Shown here piece by piece: positions 52,665 through 60,653 of a DNA stretch of 64,000 nucleotides. Numbering within the stretch: position 1 is the first letter of the stretch; the number at the start of each line of letters is the position of its first letter. The stretch is from Modicisalibacter luteus DSM 23508 (GTDB taxonomy: Bacteria > Pseudomonadota > Gammaproteobacteria > Pseudomonadales > Halomonadaceae): contig NZ_KB899999.1 in the NCBI RefSeq assembly GCF_000378505.1, positions 62,001 through 126,000 of the forward strand, given 5' to 3'. The notes under the pieces are model-generated. The model was given only the letters and a program-made list of their open reading frames with translations. It searched no databases and had not been told where the DNA came from. The translations under genes were made by a program, and so were the position numbers.

Positions 52665-54194
52665 TCAGGTCACAGCGCCCACCATCCACGGCACGAACTC
52701 GTTGCTGCCGTAGCCCAGCGATTCGCTGGCGCTCAGTTCACCGGATGCCACGGCAATGATCCGCTCGAAGATCTCGACACCGACCTCCTCGACACTGGCA
52801 TGTCCCTCGACGATGACGCCGCAGTTGATGTCCATGTCTTCCTGCATCAGCTCGTACATGTGCGTATTGGTGGCAAGCTTGAGACAGGGTGAGGGCTTGA
52901 AGCCGGATACCGAGCCACGCCCGGTAGTGAAGCAGACCACATTGGCGCCCGACGCGATCTGCCCGGTCACCGACACCGGATCATAGCCCGGGCTGTCCAT
53001 GAAGTTGAAGCCGGCGACTCGACGTGGCTCGGCATACTCCAGCACGTCGTTGAGGCTGCTGGCGCCGCCCTTGGCCACTGCCCCCAGGGACTTCTCGAGG
53101 ATGGTGGTCAGCCCGCCAGCCTTGTTGCCGGGCGAGGGATTGTTGTTCAACTCGGCGCCGTTGATCTCGGTGTAATGTTTCCACCAGGCGATACGCTCCA
53201 GCAACTTGGTGGCCACTCGCTCGTCAATGGCCCGATCCAGCAGCAGGTGCTCGGCACCGTAGATCTCGGGCGTCTCGCTGAGAATGGCGCTGCCGCCATG
53301 CCCGACGATCAGGTCGGCCGCGTGGCCCAGTGCGGGGTTGGCCGTGATGCCCGAGTAACCGTCAGACCCACCACATTGCAGGGCCACGCTCAGGTGACTC
53401 AGCGGTGCCGGCTTCCGCTCGGCAGCGCCAAAGCTGCGCGCCATCTCTAATATCTTGTCACGGGCCAAGCCAATGCTGGCTCGGGTGCCGCCGACCTGCT
53501 GAATATTGAAATAGAAAATGCGTGAGCTGTCCGATAGCCCTGATTTTTCGACCAGTTGCTTGACCTGATTGGTCTCGCAGCCGAGCCCGATGATCAGCAC
53601 GAAGGCAAAGTTGGGATGGCGGGCATAACCGGCAATGACCCGTTCCAGAAAGGCAAACCCCTCCGACTCGGTATTCATGGCGCATCCCGAACCGTGCGTC
53701 ACCGGAACGACCCCGTCGTAGCCTAGCTGGCGAATCTCTTCAGACGTATTGAGCGCCTCGGCCGCCATCTTCGCCACGGTGGCGGAGCAGTTCACGGTGG
53801 AGAGAATGCCGATATAGTTGCGCGTGCCGACCTGACCATCTGCGCGATGGTAACCATTGAAGGTCCTGTCGCTCACGGTCACGGGCGTCGGCGACGCCGG
53901 ACGAAAACCCTCCAGCGAAGTCTCACGCTCCAGCATGACCACGTTGTGCGTGTGAACATGCTCGCCAAGGGCAATGTCGCGGCTGGCACGGCCGATGACC
54001 TGACCATACTTGACGATATTCTCGCCGCTGGCGATGTCGGTCAGCGCGACCTTATGGCCTGCATCGACGTTCTGTCGGGCCAGATGTCCTCCATCGTCAA
54101 TGGGAGTGGATTCTGCCAGGGCGCGGGCAGCTACACCGACATTGTCATTGGCATGCAAGCGAATGACAGCTGGCGAGTGATGAATGAGTTCCAT
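52665..54194 (-). CDS. Altronate/galactarate dehydratase-family protein
   Basis: UxaA/GarD-type dehydratase of 509 residues that removes water from an aldonate or aldarate. It combines an N-terminal SAF domain (about 8-85: IRLHANDNVGVAARALAESTPI ... YGQVIGRASRDIALGEHVHTHN) with the large C-terminal domain (about 105-509: GTRNYIGILSTVNCSATVAKMAA, GYDGVVPVTHGSGCAM, LGCETNQ, QCGGSDGYSGITANPALGHAADLIV, NPSPGNKAGGLTTILEKSLGAVAKGG, NVVCFTTGRGSVSG). E. coli GarD is similar in length. The start at 54194 follows GAGG. Divergent from the fuconate-dehydratase gene; predicted operator at 54236. Confidence 0.88.
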   Translation of the reverse strand: MELIHHSPAVIRLHANDNVGVAARALAESTPIDDGGHLARQNVDAGHKVALTDIASGENIVKYGQVIGRASRDIALGEHVHTHNVVMLERETSLEGFRPASPTPVTVSDRTFNGYHRADGQVGTRNYIGILSTVNCSATVAKMAAEALNTSEEIRQLGYDGVVPVTHGSGCAMNTESEGFAFLERVIAGYARHPNFAFVLIIGLGCETNQVKQLVEKSGLSDSSRIFYFNIQQVGGTRASIGLARDKILEMARSFGAAERKPAPLSHLSVALQCGGSDGYSGITANPALGHAADLIVGHGGSAILSETPEIYGAEHLLLDRAIDERVATKLLERIAWWKHYTEINGAELNNNPSPGNKAGGLTTILEKSLGAVAKGGASSLNDVLEYAEPRRVAGFNFMDSPGYDPVSVTGQIASGANVVCFTTGRGSVSGFKPSPCLKLATNTHMYELMQEDMDINCGVIVEGHASVEEVGVEIFERIIAVASGELSASESLGYGSNEFVPWMVGAVT

Positions 54195-54230
54195 GGTTGC
54201 CTCGTCACGGTCAAGGGAAGCCTGACTCCA

Positions 54231-54236
54231 TATAAT
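54231..54236 (+). promoter_or_regulatory. -10 box of the fuconate-dehydratase promoter
   Basis: TATAAT again ends exactly at the first base of the operator, the same geometry as at 46579. A minus-strand -10 (TATGGT, about 54263-54268) could serve garD, so one operator would overlap both divergent starts. Confidence 0.45.
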
Positions 54237-54257
54237 GACTTTTGTACGCAAAGTTCA
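54236..54257. promoter_or_regulatory. Predicted operator shared with the tct operon (22-bp inverted repeat)
   Basis: Arms TGACTTTTG and CAAAGTTCA surround TACG. 15 of 18 arm positions are identical to the site at 46584-46605, with the same 4-base spacer. It lies in the divergent promoter region between garD (ATG 54194) and the fuconate-dehydratase gene (ATG 54414). Confidence 0.68.
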
Positions 54258-54319
54258 ACAATTACCATACAAAAACTCTTTCCCTACTCCGATAACCTAG
54301 CCTGATCGGACAAATAAAA

Positions 54320-54342
54320 TATCGATTGGTCGGTTATCGATA
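54320..54342. promoter_or_regulatory. Second inverted repeat in the dehydratase promoter region
   Basis: TATCGAT and ATCGATA are perfect 7-bp arms around a 9-base centre, 70 bases upstream of the fuconate-dehydratase ATG. It is unlike the 22-bp operator, so a different regulator may bind. Confidence 0.4.
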
Positions 54343-54413
54343 GTAGCACTAGCCTCTAGGGCTGTTCCCACTCATCACGCTTGAGCCACCCACACGACCC
54401 GGGAAGCACCGCC

Positions 54414-55712
54414 ATGCCCACCATTACCCATTTGGAAGCCCGCGATACGCGTTTTCCCACCTCGCGCCATCTGGACGGCTCGGACGCCATGAACGCCGCG
54501 CCGGATTACTCGGCAGCCTATGTCATCCTCTCCACCGATGCCGGCGACGGCCTCACCGGCCATGGCCTGACCTTCACCATCGGCCGAGGCAACGACGTCT
54601 GCGTCGCCGCCATCGAGGCGCTGGCGTCTCGCATCGTCGGTCAGGATCTGGATAGCATCACTGCGAACATGGGACGCTTCTGGCGCGACCTGACCAGCGG
54701 CGACAGCCAGTTGCGCTGGCTGGGTCCCGAGAAGGGAGTCATTCATCTGGCCGCTGCCGCCATCATCAATGCCGTATGGGATCTGTGGGCCAAGCGCGAA
54801 GGCAAGCCGGTCTGGAAATTGCTCGCCGACATGTCACCTGAAGAACTGGTCAACTGCCTCGACTTTCGCTTCGTCACGGATGTGCTCACCCCCCAGGAAG
54901 CCACTGCCCTGCTGCGACGGCATGTGGACACCCGTCGTGAACGCGAGCGGGAAATGCGTGAGCTGGGCTACCCCGGCTACACGACCTCGGCAGGCTGGCT
55001 GGGCTACAGCGAGGACAAGGTGCGCCAGTTGGCCCGTGACGCCCTGGCGGAAGGCTGGGAGCACTTCAAGCAGAAGGTCGGCGGGAACCTGGATGAAGAC
55101 CGTCGCCGGGCCCAGATCCTGCGCGAGGAGATCGGCTGGCAGCGCTCACTGATGATCGATGCCAACCAGGTCTGGGACGTCGACGAGGCCGTCGCCAATG
55201 TACGAAACCTGGCCGAATACGCCCCATTATGGATCGAGGAGCCAACAAGTCCCGATGATATCCTCGGCCATGCCGAGATCCGCCGCCGTGTGGCGCCGAT
55301 CGGCGTGGCGACCGGCGAGCACTGCCATAACCGGGTCATGTTCAAGCAGCTGTTCCAAGCCGGCGCCATTGACTACTGCCAGCTCGATGCAGCACGCCTG
55401 GGCGGGCTGAACGAGGTACTGCTGGTAGTGCTGATGGCGGCCAAGTTCGGCGTTCCGGTCTGCCCGCATGGTGGCGGGGTCGGCCTTTGCGAGTACACCC
55501 AGCATATCTCCCTGTTCGACTATATCTGTGTGTCAGCCTCGCTGGAGGGCCGTCTGCTCGAGTATGTCGATCACCTGCACGAACACTTTGTCGATCCGGT
55601 GCGCATCCATCGCGGGCGTTACCTGGTTCCCGAGGCGCCCGGCTACAGCATCACCATGCATGACGCCTCGCTGGAAGCCCACCAGTACCCTCACGGAGAG
55701 GCCTGGCGCTGA
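54414..55712 (+). CDS. L-fuconate dehydratase-like enolase superfamily enzyme
   Basis: A 432-residue mandelate-racemase-subgroup enolase protein. The acid-base KxK motif (EHFKQKVGGN), metal ligands Asp in MIDANQVW, Glu in WIEEPTSPDD and Glu in GVATGEHCHNR, and the His-containing CPHGGGVGLCEYTQHIS match L-fuconate dehydratase, as does RLLEYVDHLHEHFVDPV near the end. It would convert a 6-deoxy or hexonate acid to its 2-keto-3-deoxy form. ATG 54414 with GGGAAG upstream is preferred over a TTG at 54381. A nearby SDR and UxaA-family protein fit a fuconate-type pathway (inference). Confidence 0.87.
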   Translation: MPTITHLEARDTRFPTSRHLDGSDAMNAAPDYSAAYVILSTDAGDGLTGHGLTFTIGRGNDVCVAAIEALASRIVGQDLDSITANMGRFWRDLTSGDSQLRWLGPEKGVIHLAAAAIINAVWDLWAKREGKPVWKLLADMSPEELVNCLDFRFVTDVLTPQEATALLRRHVDTRREREREMRELGYPGYTTSAGWLGYSEDKVRQLARDALAEGWEHFKQKVGGNLDEDRRRAQILREEIGWQRSLMIDANQVWDVDEAVANVRNLAEYAPLWIEEPTSPDDILGHAEIRRRVAPIGVATGEHCHNRVMFKQLFQAGAIDYCQLDAARLGGLNEVLLVVLMAAKFGVPVCPHGGGVGLCEYTQHISLFDYICVSASLEGRLLEYVDHLHEHFVDPVRIHRGRYLVPEAPGYSITMHDASLEAHQYPHGEAWR

Positions 55713-55765
55713 ACCTTGCCGAATCGCGGCGCCGTGATAGCGCCGCGATTCACGACATGCCGCTG

Positions 55766-56554
55766 CTAGAACGTGCCGGGATAGCTGCCCCCGTCCAGCA
55801 GAATGTTCTGCCCGGTCATGTAGCCGGCATGCATACTGCACAGGAAGGCGCAGAATGCCCCGAATTCCTCGGCAGAGCCGAAGCGTTGCGCGGGGATCCC
55901 CTGGCGGCGCTGGTCACGAATCGCCTCGACATCCTCCCCCGATGCCTTGGAAGCGGCCTCGAGCGTCTTGTGCAATCGCTCGGTATCGAAGGGCCCTGGC
56001 AGCAGGTTGTTGATCGTCACATTGTTGCCAGCCAGCCGTGGCTGCCGAGCCAGCCCGGCGATAAAGCCCGTCAGCCCGCTACGCGCCCCATTGGACAGCC
56101 CCAAGGTGTCGATAGGCGCTTTCACCGCACCGGAGGTGATATTGATCACCCGCCCATAGCCGCGCGATGCCATGTCGTCCACGGTCGCCTTGATCAGCTC
56201 AATCGGCGTGATCATGTTGGCGTCCACTGCACTCACCCAGTCGTCACGCGTCCAGTCCCGGAAGTCACCCGGAGGTGGTCCGCCATTATTGTTGACCAGA
56301 ATATCCACCTGAGGGCAGGCAGCCAGAATATCGGCGCGCACCTCGGGCGTACCGATGTCTCCTGCCACAGTATGAATCTCGATGCCGGGGTTCTCTGCGC
56401 GTAACTCGTCAGCAGTGGCTTCCAGCGCCTCGACGCCCCGGGCGTTGAGTACCAGATTCACGCCCTCCTTCGCCAGAGCGTTCGCGCACCCCTTCCCCAG
56501 CCCACGACTTGCTGCCCCGATCACGGCCCAGCGGCCGGCGATACCTAGATCCAT
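55766..56554 (-). CDS. SDR-family oxidoreductase with altered active site
   Basis: A 262-residue short-chain dehydrogenase-like protein. The cofactor motif is GAASRGLGKG and NNNGGPPPGDFRDW replaces the usual NNAG. At the active site INITSGAVKAPIDTLGLSNGARSGLTGF keeps the Ser, but YxxxK reads LxxxR-like (LSNGARSG), as in a known SDR subgroup without the canonical Tyr. C-terminal QNILLDGGSYPGTF is typical. RBS AGGAG at 56554. It is convergent with the fuconate-dehydratase gene and may belong to the same pathway. Confidence 0.85.
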   Translation of the reverse strand: MDLGIAGRWAVIGAASRGLGKGCANALAKEGVNLVLNARGVEALEATADELRAENPGIEIHTVAGDIGTPEVRADILAACPQVDILVNNNGGPPPGDFRDWTRDDWVSAVDANMITPIELIKATVDDMASRGYGRVINITSGAVKAPIDTLGLSNGARSGLTGFIAGLARQPRLAGNNVTINNLLPGPFDTERLHKTLEAASKASGEDVEAIRDQRRQGIPAQRFGSAEEFGAFCAFLCSMHAGYMTGQNILLDGGSYPGTF

Positions 56555-56741
56555 GGAAAGCTCCTGACTGTTGTTGTAGAGAAGAAATACAGACCCTACC
56601 CCGAAACCTCGCACCGGTCATTGTCGGATGCATTGTCGGCCAATGCCTGCGCCTGCTCTCGAGGCGATAGCTTGCAGGTACCTGCCATTGCGCTACGTTG
56701 CTTCTATCTGAAAGGAATCATGAGTGACACGGAGGATGCCC

Positions 56742-57260
56742 GTGGATCCAGTACGCCTACGCTTCGAAGTCATGCGGGAGCTGTACCAATCCCAGCGCGA
56801 CCGTCGCGAGCAGATTCGCAGTAGTGTCGCAACGCCGGTCTCGGCGCTGGCCTTTACTGTCTTCAACCTGTCGACACTGGCCACCAACTATCACCTGGAA
56901 CACTGGAATTACCCGGTCAACCTGGCTATCGGAGTGCTGTTTTTCACCAGCGTCGTGCTGCTGCTCTCCGGCGCGGCGTTCATCATCAATTTAGAGAGAG
57001 GCTTTATCTATGTCGATCCTCCCGACTTGAAAGAGCTCGTCGAGGCAGAAAACAAACTCAAGGAACAGGGTGACAAGAGCGACGAAGCCATCGCCGCGCA
57101 GATGCAGGACATGATGTCGGGCAGTTACGACATCGTTTATCGCTGGTACTTCGCGGCCAACGAGCAGGCCGCCCATGACCGTACCCGCGGGCTGCACCTC
57201 ATCCTGCTGTCACTGGGTCTGATCGTCGTGACCTTTGCCCTTCTTCCGTTCCAGAAATAA
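56742..57260 (+). CDS. Membrane protein of unknown function
   Basis: A 172-residue protein. An N-terminal charged helix (VMRELYQSQRDRREQIRSSVATPVSALAFTVFNLSTLATNY) leads to two hydrophobic segments (about 33-50 and NLAIGVLFFTSVVLLLSGAAFIINL at about 62-86), a Glu/Lys/Asp-rich central region (about 90-125), and a terminal helix (LHLILLSLGLIVVTFALLPF). GTG at 56742 is preferred because GGAGG lies six bases upstream; ATG at 56736 overlaps that site. No family recognised. It is followed ten bases later by the 93-residue protein, a likely two-gene operon. Confidence 0.65.
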   Translation: MDPVRLRFEVMRELYQSQRDRREQIRSSVATPVSALAFTVFNLSTLATNYHLEHWNYPVNLAIGVLFFTSVVLLLSGAAFIINLERGFIYVDPPDLKELVEAENKLKEQGDKSDEAIAAQMQDMMSGSYDIVYRWYFAANEQAAHDRTRGLHLILLSLGLIVVTFALLPFQK

Positions 57261-57270
57261 GGGAGTCCGA

Positions 57271-57552
57271 ATGAAGCTGCTGGAGGGACTGTTCAGCCAT
57301 GTGCGCCTGCACCGCAAGCCACAGGATATGCCGCCTTGGGTACGCAAGCGCCTGTACGACAACCTGCTGCACCTGATGGAAGAGGAGCAGGAAATGCAGC
57401 GTCTTTTGCAGCTTCCCATCAAACCCCGCCTGTGCATCGTTGACGAGGAGCGCGTCGTGATGATCCGTCCCTATAACCGTAACCAGCTCAACCTCGACGA
57501 GCAGATGCGCAGGGCCAGGGAGGAAAAGCAGAGTCAGGGCCGAGAGAAATGA
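57271..57552 (+). CDS. Small soluble protein of unknown function (93 aa)
   Basis: A 93-residue charged protein beginning MKLLEGLFSHVRLHRKPQDM with Trp/Arg-rich PPWVRKRLYDNLLHLMEEEQEMQRLLQLP helices, a central IKPRLCIVDEERVVMIRPYNRNQLNLDE strand pair and a basic tail. GGGAG precedes the ATG. Co-directional with the membrane protein upstream. No family recognised. Confidence 0.65.
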   Translation: MKLLEGLFSHVRLHRKPQDMPPWVRKRLYDNLLHLMEEEQEMQRLLQLPIKPRLCIVDEERVVMIRPYNRNQLNLDEQMRRAREEKQSQGREK

Positions 57553-57562
57553 ATTCATTTTT

Positions 57563-57727
57563 ATGACTTTTGATCACTTCGACAGCTTCGCTTCTCCGTT
57601 GGCCCAGTCCCCGCTGACCGAGAGCGCGCCGAGCAGACCCAGCGAGGATGGAAGCTCGAGGGATCTTCATGCCGAAGAGGTGACAGGCCAGACCGCGCCC
57701 ACCGATTGCGCTCGTTGCGGCAGTTGA
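57563..57727 (+). CDS. Possible small CxxC protein (54 aa)
   Basis: An open frame of 54 codons lies between the 93-residue gene and the riboswitch. The product would be acidic/Ser/Pro-rich and end TDCARCGS with a CxxC pair. No ribosome-binding site is seen, so it may not be translated. It is noted because nothing else occupies 57553-57745. Confidence 0.22.
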   Translation: MTFDHFDSFASPLAQSPLTESAPSRPSEDGSSRDLHAEEVTGQTAPTDCARCGS

Positions 57728-57747
57728 CTTAGGATGGCCCATTCGAA

Positions 57748-57945
57748 GACAGGTGCCCCTGATGTGCTGCAAGGGGATAATCGGGAAGTATGGTGCGGCC
57801 TGCGGCCAATCCCATCGCTGCCCCCGCAACGGTAATGAAAGAGCTGCCTGCGAAGACCACTGGCATCTGCCGGGAAGGCACAGGCAACGGCGTGTTCTGC
57901 GGAATGCATCCTCTTCGAGCCCGGAGACCGGCCTGTCATAACGTA
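57748..57945 (+). promoter_or_regulatory. Cobalamin riboswitch
   Basis: Class elements appear in order: AGGTGCC at 57751, the GGGATAATCGGGAAGT...GGTG core with CCAATCCCATCGCTGCCCCCGCAACGGTAA (57774-57835), CCACTGG...GGAAGGC, and the B12 box AGCCCGGAGACCGGCCTG at about 57918-57936. It lies about 40 bases before cbtB, so adenosylcobalamin binding should repress the cobalt-uptake and chelatase operon. A long minus-strand frame across it is a shadow. Confidence 0.93.
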
Positions 57946-57985
57946 CCATCCCATAACGGTGCGGTGGGCACCGAAAGGATCCAAA

Positions 57986-58177
57986 ATGTCTGCGACTCCC
58001 GTATCTTCCTCCAGCCGGATTTCCCGTTCCGGCTCCCGTATCGCGTCTGCCTATCAGCAAGGAGCCGTAGTGCTCTTCGGAGCGCTCATCCTCTATGCCG
58101 TCGGCTTCCTGCCGATGAACGCAGCGCACAACGCGGCCCACGATACCCGGCATTCCCTCGTGTTTCCCTGCCACTGA
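57986..58177 (+). CDS. cbtB: CbtB family cobalt transporter subunit
   Basis: A 63-residue single-helix membrane protein. One TM segment (QGAVVLFGALILYAVGFLPM) is followed by the diagnostic HNAAHDTRHSLVFPCH, whose His and Cys residues likely bind cobalt. AAAGGAT precedes the ATG. First gene after the cobalamin riboswitch, 21 bases before cbtA. CbtAB are B12-regulated cobalt importers by comparative genomics. Confidence 0.93.
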   Translation: MSATPVSSSSRISRSGSRIASAYQQGAVVLFGALILYAVGFLPMNAAHNAAHDTRHSLVFPCH

Positions 58178-58198
58178 GGCATTTGAGGAGAAAAGCCA

Positions 58199-58963
58199 AT
58201 GTTCCGTGCGCTGGTATTGAGCGCCTGTCTTATAGGCATTGTCCTGGGACTGGCCATGACGGCCATGCAAGCCGTTGGTGTCACCCCGATCCTGCTCGCC
58301 GCCGAACAGTATGAAGTCAGCCACGGCCCTCAAGCGGTAGCCGGAGCCCATCACGATCATGGACATGCTGGCCAGGCAGGTCATCATCATGACGAGACGG
58401 CCTGGGCGCCAGCCGATGGTACCGAGCGTCTGTTCTACACGGCCGTGTCCAACATACTCGCCGGGATCGGCTTTGCCGCCATCCTTCTGGTGGTCATGAA
58501 CCAGCTACACGAGCGTGGTCGGCTGATGATGACGGCAGGGCGCGGCCTGATGATGGGAGGGCTGTGCTATCTCGTAGTGTTCGTGGCGCCGTCTCTTGGC
58601 CTGCCGCCCGAAATTCCCGGGGCTGCAGCTACGGCTCTCGAGTCACGGCAGCTGTGGTGGCTTGCCACCGTCATCCTGGCCGCGGCCGGTCTGGGGCTGT
58701 TGATCCTGGCACGTGGTTGGCAGCGCGGGCTCGGGGGGCTCCTGCTATTGGCGCCCTATGCGTGGGTGCCTGCCCATGAAGGGCCGCTGTTCTCGCATCC
58801 GGACCCCCAAGCCGTAGCGGCGCTGACCGAGCTGCACCATTCGTTTATCTGGGCATCCGGCCTCACCAACCTGGCATTCTGGCTACTGGCCGGGTTGCTG
58901 TCCGTCATCGCCCTGCAGCGCCTTACCGGTATAGCGCAAGGCCATGAGGAAGCCCGTGACTGA
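58199..58963 (+). CDS. cbtA: CbtA family cobalt transporter
   Basis: Inner-membrane protein of 254 residues with about five helices (FRALVLSACLIGIVLGLAMTAM at the start; NILAGIGFAAILLVVM; GLMMGGLCYLVVFVAPSLGLPPEIPG; WLATVILAAAGLGLLIL; FIWASGLTNLAFWLLAGLLSVIAL). A His-rich loop HHDHGHAGQAGHHHDE near 50-65 suits a cobalt-binding role; the segment FVAPSLGLPPEIPG is characteristic. RBS GAGGAG. Coupled with cbtB and overlapping the chelatase start. Confidence 0.93.
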   Translation: MFRALVLSACLIGIVLGLAMTAMQAVGVTPILLAAEQYEVSHGPQAVAGAHHDHGHAGQAGHHHDETAWAPADGTERLFYTAVSNILAGIGFAAILLVVMNQLHERGRLMMTAGRGLMMGGLCYLVVFVAPSLGLPPEIPGAAATALESRQLWWLATVILAAAGLGLLILARGWQRGLGGLLLLAPYAWVPAHEGPLFSHPDPQAVAALTELHHSFIWASGLTNLAFWLLAGLLSVIALQRLTGIAQGHEEARD

Positions 58964-60653
58964 GTTTCCCTTCGTCGCCGTCGTCGGCCAGGAAGCACTC
59001 AAGACCGCCTTGCTGCTCAACGTCATCAATCCTGGTGTCGGTGGCGTCTTGATCAGCGGCCCCAAGGGCAGCGCAAAGTCCACCTTGGCGCGGGCGTTGG
59101 CAGCGATTCTGCCCGATGACGCCGGTGGCCGGCGGCCGCCGTTCGTCACTCTACCGCTGGGTGCCAGCGAGGAGCGCCTGACCGGCAGCCTGGACCTGCA
59201 ACGAGTGCTTTCCGAGCGCGAGGCGAGGTTTCACGAGGGTCTGCTGGCCAAGGCCGACAACGGCGTGCTGTATGTCGACGAGGTCAATCTGCTGCCGGAC
59301 CCCCTGGTGGATCTGCTGCTCGATGTGGCGGCGAGCGGCGTCAATATTGTCGAGCGTGACGGCATCAGCCATTCGCATCCGGCTCGCTTTAGCCTGATCG
59401 GCACCATGAACCCGGACGAGGGAGAGTTGCGGCCTCAGCTGCTCGACCGCTTCGGGCTATGCCTCGAGCAGAAAGCTGTGGCGAATGTGCAGGAGCGGGT
59501 GGCCATCGTGCGGCAGCGAGAAGCCTTCGACCGTGACCCGCAGGCTTTTGTCGCCCGGCATCAGGCCGACCAGGCAGCGCTGACCCAGCGCATCCGTCAA
59601 GCACAGCGAATGTTGGCCGAAACTACCGCCGAGTCCTGGGTCTACGAGCATATCGCGGCGCGCTGCGAGGCTGCAGGCGTCGAAGGCCTGCGCGCGGATG
59701 TGACTTGGCATCGGGCGGCGCAGGCCCATGCCGCTTGGCGGGGTGTAACGGTGGTGGGCCAGCAGGATCTGGATACCGTTGAGCCTTGGGTCCTGGCCCA
59801 TCGCCGTACGACGCCCCCTTCTACGTCCGGCACGCCGCCTCCCCCGCCCTCTGGGCAAGGGGAGACCGGCGGCGATGAGATCGCGTCGCCCGGTCATGCC
59901 GAGACCTCGCAAGGGCAATGGGGTGCCATGCCGCCAATATCCCAGCAAAGCGTCAGTGTGCCGGCCCCGGACTTCCCCGAGATCACTCCGGGACCTAGCG
60001 CGGCATCCGCCTCATCGACGCCGCTCTCGGGAAAGCGCCGGGGATACCAGTCGGGCCAGCGCCGGGCCCATGGCGAAGGCAGACAGCCGGACTGGTTCGC
60101 CACCCTGATCGACAATCGCGGACAGTGGCCCTGGCGACGCCTGCGCTATCGCCGGGCCCGCACCGGGCAGCCGGTACTGCATCTCATCCTGCTGGATACG
60201 TCCGCCTCCACCCTGGGTCAACGCCTGCTGGGCCGGGCCAAGGGGCTGGTCGATCGGCTGGTGTGCCAGGCCTACGCCGCCCGGGAGCAGATCGCGGTTC
60301 TGGGTTTCGGCAATGATAGCGTCAACTTCATCCTGCCACGGCGACGCGCGCCCAAGGATGCGCTCGAGCAGCTCAACGCCACGCCAGGTGGCGGTGGGAC
60401 GCCGATCCGCGAAGCCATCCTGCGGGCGGCGCGCCTGCTCCGCCAGTGGCGACGACAGGACGCCGGCCTGCACATCCGCACCTACCTCATCACCGACGGC
60501 CGCACCCGGCAACCCCTGACCGGCCTACCGTCACTCGGCGATTGCGTCGTGGTCGATACCGAGCAGTCTGCCATCAAGCGAGGCCGAGGACGCCAACTCG
60601 CCGAGCAGCTGGGTGCATGCTATCGGCCACTGCCCCGCCTGGAGGCCCTATGA
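58956..60653 (+). CDS. ChlI/ChlD-type chelatase AAA+/VWA protein (cobalt chelatase helper)
   Basis: Fused ATPase motor for a metal chelatase, 565 residues. The N-terminal AAA+ domain (about 1-270) has Walker A GPKGSAKST, LPLGASEERLTGSLDL and the sensor region YVDEVNLLPDPLVDLLLDVAASGVNIVERDG; a Pro/Ser-rich linker (about 285-370) joins to a VWA domain (about 395-560) with an intact MIDAS DTSAS and a second loop GGGGTPIREA. This layout fuses ChlI and ChlD and would drive CobN. GTG 58956, preceded by GAGGAAG, is preferred; an ATG at 58944 is possible. Confidence 0.87.
   Translation: MTEFPFVAVVGQEALKTALLLNVINPGVGGVLISGPKGSAKSTLARALAAILPDDAGGRRPPFVTLPLGASEERLTGSLDLQRVLSEREARFHEGLLAKADNGVLYVDEVNLLPDPLVDLLLDVAASGVNIVERDGISHSHPARFSLIGTMNPDEGELRPQLLDRFGLCLEQKAVANVQERVAIVRQREAFDRDPQAFVARHQADQAALTQRIRQAQRMLAETTAESWVYEHIAARCEAAGVEGLRADVTWHRAAQAHAAWRGVTVVGQQDLDTVEPWVLAHRRTTPPSTSGTPPPPPSGQGETGGDEIASPGHAETSQGQWGAMPPISQQSVSVPAPDFPEITPGPSAASASSTPLSGKRRGYQSGQRRAHGEGRQPDWFATLIDNRGQWPWRRLRYRRARTGQPVLHLILLDTSASTLGQRLLGRAKGLVDRLVCQAYAAREQIAVLGFGNDSVNFILPRRRAPKDALEQLNATPGGGGTPIREAILRAARLLRQWRRQDAGLHIRTYLITDGRTRQPLTGLPSLGDCVVVDTEQSAIKRGRGRQLAEQLGACYRPLPRLEAL

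Noticed and set aside
56719-56820. ATG with AAAGGA opening a 33-codon frame overlapping the membrane-protein start
   Set aside because: The product is low-complexity and ends inside the better supported GTG-start gene; at most a leader peptide.
57488-58390. 300-codon minus-strand frame over the riboswitch and cbtB
   Set aside because: It crosses a well-formed cobalamin riboswitch and cbtB on the other strand and has no recognisable domain.
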